A stretch of 64,000 nucleotides of DNA from CAYQQR01 sp964420035 (GTDB lineage Bacteria > Bacteroidota > Bacteroidia > Bacteroidales > SM23-62), in NCBI GenBank assembly GCA_964420035.1, contig CAYQQR010000005.1, positions 46,323 through 110,322 on the forward strand, given 5' to 3'. Each line of letters starts with the position of its first letter. Position 1 is the first letter of the stretch. The notes under the pieces are model-generated. The model was not told where the DNA came from. It made no database searches and worked only from the letters and a program-made list of their open reading frames with translations. A program made the translations under genes and the position numbers. Shown here in pieces: positions 28,823-36,915 of this stretch.

Positions 28823-30428
28823 AGCGTTTTATTTTCCCGGTAAACCTGCCATCGCCTGTCTTGGCAGTCTGGCCCTTTTATCTGCCTGCCAGCATCAGGA
28901 AACGAAAAATGAGAAACCCAACATCATCCTGATCCTGGTGGACGATATGGGTTATTCCGACCCTGGATGTTACGGTTCGGAGATCGCTACCCCCAACCTC
29001 GACCGGCTTGCTGCTGAAGGCATCCAAATGACCCGTTTCTATAATGCCGCGCGATGCTGCCCCACCCGGGCCTCGCTGCTTACCGGACTTTACCAGCACC
29101 AGGCCGGTGTGGGACAGATGGTTCATGACCTGGGAACCCCGGCTTATCAGGGGTATCTGAATGAACACTGTATGACTATAGCCGAAGTTCTTCGATCCAA
29201 TGATTATCAGACATTCATGTCAGGCAAATGGCACGTGGGAGAGGAAAAAGGCCACTGGCCGCTGGACCGCGGGTTCGAACGGTATTTCGGCCTGATCAAC
29301 GGTGCAAGCAATTTTTACAGGCTGCAGGACTACAGGAACCCGGATGATAATAAAACCTTCCTGCTGGATAGTGTACCTTATGAATTGCCAGAAATCACTG
29401 AAGAAATGTGGCGGAACAATGAAGGCTTTTATATGACCGACGCCTTTACCGATTATGCCCTGGAGTTCGTTCAGGAGGGCCTGGATGCAGAGAAACCATT
29501 CTTCCTTTATCTTGCCTACACTGCTCCCCACTGGCCCCTGCATGCCTTTCCGGAAGATTATGAAAAATACCTTTCCAGATATGGCATTGGATGGGACAGC
29601 CTGCGTGAGGAAAGATTTGCCAGGCAATTAAAGTCGGGCATATTCGAAGATCCCGGGATCCTAAGCCCGAGAGATGACCACGTAATCCCCTGGACCGGGG
29701 CCAATGATTCCGTGAAGGAAGAATTTATTCTGGATATGGCACTTTATGCGGGAATGATAGACCGCATGGACCGGAATATTGGCCGGTTACTGACTTTGCT
29801 GCGGGATGAAAATGAGATCGACAATACCCTGATCATCTTCCTCTCCGATAACGGGGGCTGTCATACCCATCCGGTATTTGAACATCTGCAGGGTACACCC
29901 GGCGGACCCAACTCCTTTCCCTGTTATCATTACCAGGGTGCCAATGTGAGCAACACCCCTTTCAGGATGTACAAACAATTTATTCATGAAGGCGGAATTG
30001 CAACCCCCTGTATCATTCACTACCCGCAAAGAATAAAGGAAGGCAGACTGGAGGATTACCCGGGGCATATCATCGATATCATGCCCACCATCCTGGAGCT
30101 TACCGGGGCAGATTACCCTGAACAACAAAAGGGTCAGGAGCTCATTCCCTTGCAGGGGACCAGCCTGATGCCCCTGTTTGAGAACCGGGAGCCCGAGAGA
30201 AATAATCCCATATTCTGGGAACATGTCGGCAACCGGGGGGTGCGGCGGGATAACTGGAAGCTGGTGGCAAGAAAACCCGGATTAAAATGGGAATTGTACG
30301 ACATCATACAGGACCCCACCGAGCTGAAAGACCTGAGCGCTGAATTCCCCGGGAAGACAACTGAACTGATCGCTTTGTATCATGATTGGGCAGGGAAGAA
30401 CGGCGTATTGCCCTGGCCCACAGAATGA
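28809..30428 (+). CDS. Second S1-family sulfatase (lipoprotein)
   Basis: Starting at ATG 28809 the protein has 539 residues with lipobox LLSAC. NIILILVDDMGYSDPGCYG binds the metal. CCPTRASLLTG is the sulfatase signature, with Cys83 as the formylglycine site. SGKWHVGEEKGHWPLDRGF and FLSDNGGCHTHP complete the active site. It resembles large arylsulfatases with a long insert before the second metal site. The 28809 start overlaps the end of the PhoD-like gene by 14 bp; an earlier ATG at 28752 gives a poor N-terminus. With the first sulfatase it suggests at least two different sulfate positions on the substrate. Confidence 0.95.
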   Translation: MKMNEAFYFPGKPAIACLGSLALLSACQHQETKNEKPNIILILVDDMGYSDPGCYGSEIATPNLDRLAAEGIQMTRFYNAARCCPTRASLLTGLYQHQAGVGQMVHDLGTPAYQGYLNEHCMTIAEVLRSNDYQTFMSGKWHVGEEKGHWPLDRGFERYFGLINGASNFYRLQDYRNPDDNKTFLLDSVPYELPEITEEMWRNNEGFYMTDAFTDYALEFVQEGLDAEKPFFLYLAYTAPHWPLHAFPEDYEKYLSRYGIGWDSLREERFARQLKSGIFEDPGILSPRDDHVIPWTGANDSVKEEFILDMALYAGMIDRMDRNIGRLLTLLRDENEIDNTLIIFLSDNGGCHTHPVFEHLQGTPGGPNSFPCYHYQGANVSNTPFRMYKQFIHEGGIATPCIIHYPQRIKEGRLEDYPGHIIDIMPTILELTGADYPEQQKGQELIPLQGTSLMPLFENREPERNNPIFWEHVGNRGVRRDNWKLVARKPGLKWELYDIIQDPTELKDLSAEFPGKTTELIALYHDWAGKNGVLPWPTE

Positions 30429-30447
30429 TCAATTATTGAGGACCCTT

Positions 30448-31497
30448 ATGAAAGCAGCAGTATTGGAACGTTACGGGAAGTTTCAATGGAAAGAGGTCCC
30501 GGATCCCGGGCCCCGCGAGAATGAGGTTCTTATTAAAGTCAGCTATGCCGGGATTTGTGGTACCGATCAACATATATTCAATGGTGAATTTCATCCCAGG
30601 AGCCCGGTACCCTTTATTCCAGGTCATGAGTTTGCCGGGATCGTTGCAGATACCGGTAAGAATGTCACTTCGGTCAGTGCAGAAGAAAAAGTTGTCGTAG
30701 ATCCCATTATCTGGTGTGGGAATTGTCCTGCTTGCAGGGAGGGTCACTACCCAGCCTGTACTTCACTAAAGCTATTGGGGGTAGATATGGATGGAGGATT
30801 TGCGGAATATATCTCGGTGCCTTCTCACATGGTCTATAGCCTGGCTTCGGACGTGGAAGACAAGTATGCGGCTTTGGTTGAGATTTTATCCATTGGTTTT
30901 CATGCCATAAACCGGGCCGGAGTAGAAGAACAGGACAACTTAGTGATCTGGGGAGCAGGAAAAGTGGGGCAGTCCATTTTGCATGCAGCAAAAACAAGAA
31001 CTTCCGGATATATCATCCTTGTTGATATCCTGGAAAAGCGACTGGCCAAAGCCAGGAATGCATTCCCAGATATATTGACCGTCAATGTGCAGAAGGAAGA
31101 TCCTGTGGAAATGATTCTGAACCATACCCGGGGAGAAGGAGCGGATATTGCTTTTGAAGCAGTGGGACATTTTGTTGAACTGGATTCGGTGCCCAATCCT
31201 GTTGCAGGATGCATTAAAAGTATCCGGGGTGCCGGAACGGTTTGTGTGCTCGGATTTTCAAATGATCCTTCACCGGTAGTTTTCAAAGAGCTTATCTGGA
31301 AGGAAGGCAGGATCGTGGCCAGCCGGGTAAGTCACGGAGAATTCAAAGAAACAATACATGCCCTCGAAGCAGGGGTGCTTGATCCCTCCTCCCTGATCAG
31401 CCGCATCGAGCCCGCTCAAAATATCCAGAAGGCTTTTCTGGATCTCAGCAATCATCCTGAAGATCATTTAAAAATTTTACTGAACTTCAATCAATAA
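30448..31497 (+). CDS. Zinc-dependent medium-chain alcohol/polyol dehydrogenase
   Basis: From ATG 30448 the protein has 349 residues, the family's usual length, and no signal peptide, so it is cytoplasmic. The catalytic zinc site is YAGICGTDQHIFNGEFHPR and FIPGHEFAGIV. The structural zinc cluster is CGNCPACREGHYPAC. The Rossmann part has IWGAGKVGQS. It resembles sorbitol, threonine or L-fucose-type dehydrogenases that oxidise a sugar with NAD(P)+. An in-frame ATG at 30382 lies inside the sulfatase gene and would add 22 unrelated residues. It lies 19 bp after the sulfatase and 10 bp before the FAD oxidoreductase, so it probably oxidises a monosaccharide released by the locus. Confidence 0.93.
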   Translation: MKAAVLERYGKFQWKEVPDPGPRENEVLIKVSYAGICGTDQHIFNGEFHPRSPVPFIPGHEFAGIVADTGKNVTSVSAEEKVVVDPIIWCGNCPACREGHYPACTSLKLLGVDMDGGFAEYISVPSHMVYSLASDVEDKYAALVEILSIGFHAINRAGVEEQDNLVIWGAGKVGQSILHAAKTRTSGYIILVDILEKRLAKARNAFPDILTVNVQKEDPVEMILNHTRGEGADIAFEAVGHFVELDSVPNPVAGCIKSIRGAGTVCVLGFSNDPSPVVFKELIWKEGRIVASRVSHGEFKETIHALEAGVLDPSSLISRIEPAQNIQKAFLDLSNHPEDHLKILLNFNQ

Positions 31498-31507
31498 AAT
31501 AAATGTT

Positions 31508-33541
31508 ATGAGATTAATGATTCTTGGTGTCAGTATTTTTCTGCTGATGGCTTCCTGCCGGTCAGAAGGTGAACTGTATCATGAACCCTATGATGTTTGT
31601 GTATATGGAGGGACCTCCTCCGGCGTGGTGGCTGCTTACAGCGCTTCCCTGATGGGGAAGAAAGTTTTGTTGATCGAGCCGGGCAGGCACCTGGGCGGAC
31701 TCAGCAGCGGGGGCCTGGGCCAGACCGACATCGGGAACAAACATGCCGTTACCGGGATATCCAGGGATTTCTACAGGAGACTGGGAAAGGTGTATGGTAA
31801 GCTGGAAGCCTGGAAATTCGAGCCCCATGAGGCAGAAAAAGTCTTTAACGACATGGTTCGTGAAGGTAATTTCGAAGTATTGATGGATCACCGTTTACTG
31901 ACAGCTGATATGAAGAAGAACCATATCAGGAGCATCATGCTGGAGCAATCTTCCGACCCGGATCAATTGCCCCGCAAGGTCATACGGGCAGATTATTTCA
32001 TTGACTGCAGCTACGAGGGCGACCTGATGGCTGAAGCAGGGGTGAGTTATACCGTGGGCCGGGAAGACAATTCCCTGTACGGGGAAAATTATAACGGGGT
32101 GCAATTACTGGATAAACATCAGTTTCCTGACGGGATAGATCCCTATGTGTTTCCCGGTGATCCCTCCAACGGACTGCTTCCGGGTATTAACCCGGAACCA
32201 TTGGAACCGCGGGGTACGGGAGATAAAAAAGTTCAGGCATACAATTACAGGTTATGCCTGACCCGGGATACCGGTAACAGGGTGCCCCTGACCAAACCGG
32301 AAGGTTACGATCCCATGCAATACGAACTCCTGCGGCGGGTCATCCTGCACCGGGATTCCATTGAGACCTGGAAGCACACATTGCATGAATACCTCATCAT
32401 CAGCAGGATGCCCAAGGGGAAAACGGATATCAATAACAAAGGACCGGTATCTACCGATTATATCGGTCAAAACTGGGCCTATCCTGAAGCCGATTATGCG
32501 ACCCGGGAAAAGATTGCCAAGGCACATGAACAATACATCAGGGGTTTATTATATTTTCTGAGTCATCATCCTGATGTTCCGGATACGCTGCGGAACCAAA
32601 TGCTGTCCTGGGGATGGGCCAAAGATGAATTCACGGATAACGGGAATTTCCCCCACCAGATGTATGTTCGCGAAGCCCGGAGGATGATCGGTGAATACGT
32701 TATGACCGAACACAATTGTCTGGGAGACAGCACCGTGGATGACGGGATCGGTTTGGCAGCCTACACTATGGACTCGCATAACTGCCAGAGGGTGGTGGTT
32801 AAGGGTAGGGTCAGGAACGAAGGGGATGTGCAGGTAGGGGGATTTCCTCCCTATGAAATATCCTACCGGTCCCTGACACCCAAACGGGAAGAGTGCAACA
32901 ACCTGCTGGTCCCTGTTTGTCTTTCCGCGAGCCATATCGCTTTTGGCAGCATCCGGATGGAACCGGTGTTCATGGTATTGGGCCAGGTAGCCGGCATGGC
33001 CGTTGCTCAGGCAGACGAATCAGAAGCAGCGGTACAGGATATTGGCCTGGAACGGCTCAGAACCCGCCTGAAGAATGATCCTTTGCTCGACGGTACGCCG
33101 CCGGATGTGGTTGTGGATAACCTGGATGAGGACCGGGTAAGGGTCACGGGCAAGTGGGAAACAGCAGAAAAATGGATGGGGCAGTACCGCAGGAATTATT
33201 TAGTAAACACAAATAAAACCGGGGAACACAATTGCAGTTTCATTTTTTCTGTACCCAAAAGCGGAACCTACGGGGTTTACCTTTATGTCCCCCTGCATCC
33301 CGCGGGAGAAAAACAGGAAGCGTGGAAATGGTCGGCAGAAGCACCGGTGCTCTTGAAACATGCACTGGGATCGTCCAGAATAAGGATTGATATGGATGCC
33401 GATACAAAAAACTGGGTACCTGTGGGATCATTTGAATTTAATGTGGAAGGGAAATACACCCTGACCCTCAATGCGGCACAAACAGAAGATCCGGTCGCGG
33501 CCGATGCTCTGCTTTTGGTGCCTGAGAAAATACAGGAATGA
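31508..33541 (+). CDS. FAD-dependent oxidoreductase with C-terminal xanthan-lyase-associated domain
   Basis: The 677-residue protein has a lipoprotein-type N-terminus (LLMASCRS). An FAD dinucleotide loop follows (VCVYGGTSSGVVAAYSASL) with GRHLGGLSSGGLGQTDIG, the pattern of the FAD_oxidored family (PF12831). DYFIDCSYEGDLMAEAG and GRVRNEGDVQVGGFPPYEISYR follow. Residues ~545-675 form a beta-sandwich (VTGKWETAEKWMGQYRRNYL, SGTYGVYLYVP, LLKHALG) of the golvesin/xanthan-lyase-like type. The family is frequent in polysaccharide loci but its reaction is not established. Its TGA overlaps the next ATG (ATGA at 33538). Confidence 0.85.
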   Translation: MRLMILGVSIFLLMASCRSEGELYHEPYDVCVYGGTSSGVVAAYSASLMGKKVLLIEPGRHLGGLSSGGLGQTDIGNKHAVTGISRDFYRRLGKVYGKLEAWKFEPHEAEKVFNDMVREGNFEVLMDHRLLTADMKKNHIRSIMLEQSSDPDQLPRKVIRADYFIDCSYEGDLMAEAGVSYTVGREDNSLYGENYNGVQLLDKHQFPDGIDPYVFPGDPSNGLLPGINPEPLEPRGTGDKKVQAYNYRLCLTRDTGNRVPLTKPEGYDPMQYELLRRVILHRDSIETWKHTLHEYLIISRMPKGKTDINNKGPVSTDYIGQNWAYPEADYATREKIAKAHEQYIRGLLYFLSHHPDVPDTLRNQMLSWGWAKDEFTDNGNFPHQMYVREARRMIGEYVMTEHNCLGDSTVDDGIGLAAYTMDSHNCQRVVVKGRVRNEGDVQVGGFPPYEISYRSLTPKREECNNLLVPVCLSASHIAFGSIRMEPVFMVLGQVAGMAVAQADESEAAVQDIGLERLRTRLKNDPLLDGTPPDVVVDNLDEDRVRVTGKWETAEKWMGQYRRNYLVNTNKTGEHNCSFIFSVPKSGTYGVYLYVPLHPAGEKQEAWKWSAEAPVLLKHALGSSRIRIDMDADTKNWVPVGSFEFNVEGKYTLTLNAAQTEDPVAADALLLVPEKIQE

Positions 33542-34701
33542 TAAATTTTCCGTCTAATCCCCTGGACCGGATTTCCCCGGAATTAAAGGAAAAGCTGCAT
33601 ACCGATGCGCTTTTCTTTGACGTTCATTGCCATGTGTTCAATTATCATGATGTACCCAATGGCTTTTTAAGGATTCGTCTACCTTTTAACGACAGGTTTT
33701 TGGAAAGGGTGGAACATTTTTTTCACAGGATCAGGCGCAGGACCGACGGGGACAGGATGAGCAGCCTGGCCTATTTTATACACTTTTTTCGTAATAAGAC
33801 CGCCGAAGAGACAGCCGGTGCACTGATAACATATTATACGGAAAGAAACGTGGTGATCTGTCCGCTCATGATGGATATGCGCTTTGGGATCAAGGGGAAT
33901 AAGCAACCTGATTTTCAAATACAGATACAAAAGACATTGGAGCTCTGTGAGAAATTTCCCGGACAGATTCTGCCCTTCTTTGCAGCTGACCCCAACAATC
34001 CCAATCTGATGGAAGAGTTTCAGGAAACTTTTCGGCAGGATAGCGAACACGGGTTTTTTGGGATTAAAATATATCCCTCCCTGGGTTACCTGCCCGCACA
34101 TCCCCGGCTGATGCAGCTCTATGAAACATGTGCTGAAAAGAATATACCGGTTACCGCACATTGTGCCGGTGCGGCAGTGAGAAATTCAAGGAAAAGGATA
34201 AAAAATATCGAAGGGTTCCGCTACGATGAAAACGGGGACCTCACCAATGAAAGGACCACTGAACGGTTTCGTTGTAAGCACGATTATGCCCTGTTTTTCA
34301 ATCATCCAAGGAACTGGGTTCCGGTCCTGGATCAGTTCCCGGGGTTAAAACTCAATCTTGCTCACTTCGGTGGTGATATTGAGTGGGAGAAGTTCTACCG
34401 GGGAAAATCCAACAACTGGGTGGCCCGCATAATGGATTTGATGGAGCGATTTGAAAATGTATATACCGATTTCTCCTATACCCTTTACGTAACTAAATAT
34501 GCTTTCCTTTTGAGGGACCTGATGGAGCATAATGAACTGCTGAGACAACGGGTTTTATATGGCTCTGATTACTACATGACTGTCCGCGAAGGGCATTTCA
34601 GGAACATCCGGGCGTCCTTTTTCCATATCATGGGGGATGAACTGATCAGACAAATTTCTCACACCAACCCTTTGAAATTTCTGTTTTCACAGAAAGCCTA
34701 A
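33538..34701 (+). CDS. Amidohydrolase-2 family metal-dependent hydrolase
   Basis: The 387-residue cytoplasmic protein has the amidohydrolase HxH site near its start (FFDVHCHVFNYHD). Barrel strand motifs follow: FGIKIYPSLGYLPAHP, VTAHCAGAA, LNLAHFGGDIEW, VYTDFSYT, and the C-terminal metal site VLYGSDYYMT. The family hydrolyses lactones or decarboxylates and hydrates sugar acids. Translational coupling to the FAD oxidoreductase and the nearby zinc dehydrogenase fits a lactonase step after sugar oxidation, for example of L-fucose or L-galactose. That is inference. At 387 residues it is a little longer than usual because of an insert around residues 55-85. Confidence 0.82.
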   Translation: MINFPSNPLDRISPELKEKLHTDALFFDVHCHVFNYHDVPNGFLRIRLPFNDRFLERVEHFFHRIRRRTDGDRMSSLAYFIHFFRNKTAEETAGALITYYTERNVVICPLMMDMRFGIKGNKQPDFQIQIQKTLELCEKFPGQILPFFAADPNNPNLMEEFQETFRQDSEHGFFGIKIYPSLGYLPAHPRLMQLYETCAEKNIPVTAHCAGAAVRNSRKRIKNIEGFRYDENGDLTNERTTERFRCKHDYALFFNHPRNWVPVLDQFPGLKLNLAHFGGDIEWEKFYRGKSNNWVARIMDLMERFENVYTDFSYTLYVTKYAFLLRDLMEHNELLRQRVLYGSDYYMTVREGHFRNIRASFFHIMGDELIRQISHTNPLKFLFSQKA

Positions 34702-34716
34702 TTTTAATGTTAAAGC

Positions 34717-36792
34717 ATGCACCGTAGAAAAGCCTTGCTCCTGTTATTTGCAATTATGTTCTTCACTTTTAAAGCTGGGGGACAATACCGGCATATTCAT
34801 CCACGGGAACTCGGGTTGAGCAATCCTGTTTCTTCCTACTTATATAAGGATAGCAGTGGAACGGAAGCGCTCCTTTTTGACCCGGACAAAAGATGGTCCT
34901 CTTTGTACCTAAAAGATAGTATTTTTTTAAAGGAGCTGTTATCAAAGAAATATCTTGTACTGGACCTATGGCACGACAATCCTTATAGCCTGCTTCTGAA
35001 TTTTGAATTTTACACCCCTCACGATCCAAAACGGGGCAAAATGAAAATACGTCTGGGTATATTACCCTACCTGGATACCCGGGTGATCACACCTACATCA
35101 TACCTGGACGGGCAGGAGATATTTCTTCCAAGAATGCCCCGGCAACTTAAAGGGGTTGTTTCGGGGCGCCGGGTGGACCAGGATACATTAACCGCTGTAA
35201 GAATTTACCTGGAACCCTTTCGCTCACCTGGCTTCACACCTTCCTGTCATATCCGGGATGTATGGCTCAGTGATGAAATTCCGGAGGCATTACCGCCACC
35301 GGAAGAAGCTGTAGTCGACAGCTTTGGTCAGTGGACCGCCAAAGAATGGCCCGGAAAAATTAAACATGATTCTGTGTGGCGCAATCAGTTGGATTCATTG
35401 TACCGGTATACGCAACAGCCCGGATGGCCCGAAGAATGGAGTCGTTACGGAGGCTACAGGGGGATCCGGTTTGATGCTACCGGTTTTTTCAGGACCCATT
35501 ATGACGGTAAGCGGTGGTGGCTCGTGGATCCGGAAGGATACGCCTTTTTAAGTGCAGGTTTGGATTGCGTGCATCCAAACAGCACGGGTGTGGTTGAAGG
35601 ACAGGAGGATCTTTATGAATGGCTCCCGGACCCCGGTGGCAAATACCGGTCAGCCTACAGTAAAAGCAGGGATATGACCATGATCAATTTCCAGCGGATC
35701 AACCTGATCCGGTATTTTGGAAAAGACTGGAAGACTTCCTGGGATTCCCTGATCGTCAGTATACTTAAACAATGGCGGTTCAATACCATCGGAAACTGGT
35801 CTGACATACAGCTTGCACGTAAAGCCAGGATACCTTATGTACTGCCCCTGTCCCGTTTTCCTTCTACTCCTGTTAATATCTTCAGGGATTTCCCCGATGT
35901 TTATGATCCGGTTTACAGGGAGAACGCCATTGAATTTGCTAAGCAACTTGAATATGTAAAAGAAGATCCTTACCTGATCGGTTATTTTTTAAGGAATGAA
36001 CCCCAATGGGCCTTCGGGGATCACAACCTCGCCCTGGAGATGTTCGGCGACACTTCATTTTCTCATACGAAAGAAGCATTGGTCGGTTGGCTCAAAGAGC
36101 GTTACCCGAACAACAGAAAATTTTCTGCTGCATGGCATCTGCCAGGAACCCGGATCGATGATCTGCTTTCCCTGTCTTTTGCCGATCCGCCCGGCGGGCA
36201 GGCTGAAGAAGACCTGGAGGAATTCTCAAAGCTTATGGTCTGCCGGTACATCACTGTTGTATCGGAAGCCATCGAAGCGGTTGATCCCAACCATCTAAAC
36301 CTGGGTATGCGCTATGCATGGATCAGTTCCGATTTGTGCTACGAAGCCGGAAAATATTTTGACGTATTCTCCATAAACGGTTATAATTTCCCGGCCCCTC
36401 CCGATACAAAGGAAATAACAAAAAGAACAGGCAAGCCGGTCATGATCGGGGAATTTCATTTCGGGTCCATTGACAGGGGTTTGCCTGCTACGGGAATCAG
36501 GGGAGTGGCTTCCCAGGAGAACCGGGGTAAAGCATATTCTTATTACCTGGAACAAGGTTTCTCAAGACCGGAACTTATCGGGATACATTATTTTCTCCTG
36601 CACGATCAACTGATAACCGGCAGATTCGACGGGGAAAACTATAATGTAGGTTTCCTGGACGTGACCTTAAGACCCTATACCGAACTGATCCGAAGGGCAA
36701 GGGAAAGCCACGGTTCCATGTACGAGATAGCAAGGGGGCGGCAATCGCCTACCGGGCGTATGGCCGTTCCCATTCCCGAAATTTGTTATTGA
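34717..36792 (+). CDS. GH50-like clan-A glycoside hydrolase (agarase-like)
   Basis: The 691-residue protein has a signal peptide ending KAGGQ. An N-terminal beta-domain (~30-190) precedes a TIM barrel with GFFRTHYDGKRWWLVDPEGY. The presumed acid/base Glu428 lies in YFLRNEPQWAFGD, and the presumed nucleophile Glu579 in PVMIGEFHFGS. The end has HYFLLHDQLITGRFDGENYN and VGFLDVTLRPY. The layout NEP..., GEFHFG, then TGR-DGENYN-GFLD-PY resembles GH50 beta-agarases and their relatives, which act on beta-galactose linkages. It is 15 bp after the amidohydrolase gene. A related unassigned clan-A family is possible. Confidence 0.75.
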   Translation: MHRRKALLLLFAIMFFTFKAGGQYRHIHPRELGLSNPVSSYLYKDSSGTEALLFDPDKRWSSLYLKDSIFLKELLSKKYLVLDLWHDNPYSLLLNFEFYTPHDPKRGKMKIRLGILPYLDTRVITPTSYLDGQEIFLPRMPRQLKGVVSGRRVDQDTLTAVRIYLEPFRSPGFTPSCHIRDVWLSDEIPEALPPPEEAVVDSFGQWTAKEWPGKIKHDSVWRNQLDSLYRYTQQPGWPEEWSRYGGYRGIRFDATGFFRTHYDGKRWWLVDPEGYAFLSAGLDCVHPNSTGVVEGQEDLYEWLPDPGGKYRSAYSKSRDMTMINFQRINLIRYFGKDWKTSWDSLIVSILKQWRFNTIGNWSDIQLARKARIPYVLPLSRFPSTPVNIFRDFPDVYDPVYRENAIEFAKQLEYVKEDPYLIGYFLRNEPQWAFGDHNLALEMFGDTSFSHTKEALVGWLKERYPNNRKFSAAWHLPGTRIDDLLSLSFADPPGGQAEEDLEEFSKLMVCRYITVVSEAIEAVDPNHLNLGMRYAWISSDLCYEAGKYFDVFSINGYNFPAPPDTKEITKRTGKPVMIGEFHFGSIDRGLPATGIRGVASQENRGKAYSYYLEQGFSRPELIGIHYFLLHDQLITGRFDGENYNVGFLDVTLRPYTELIRRARESHGSMYEIARGRQSPTGRMAVPIPEICY

Positions 36793-36915
36793 TCCGGATA
36801 AAAGTAGCATATACAATTCTACTGCATATTTGGGATTTTGTTCCACATGCCCTCCTGCACCAATGGTTAATTTAGGCTCGGGAATGTTCCGCAACCCGGT
36901 AGACTCTCAATTATC

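Noticed and set aside
30382..30447. N-terminal extension of the zinc dehydrogenase
   Set aside because: It lies inside the sulfatase gene and encodes no family sequence; MKAAVLERYG at 30448 is the normal family start.
36667..36894. Small minus-strand frame in the gap before the six-hairpin gene
   Set aside because: Mostly antisense to the GH50-like gene; the product has no signal peptide, helix or motif.
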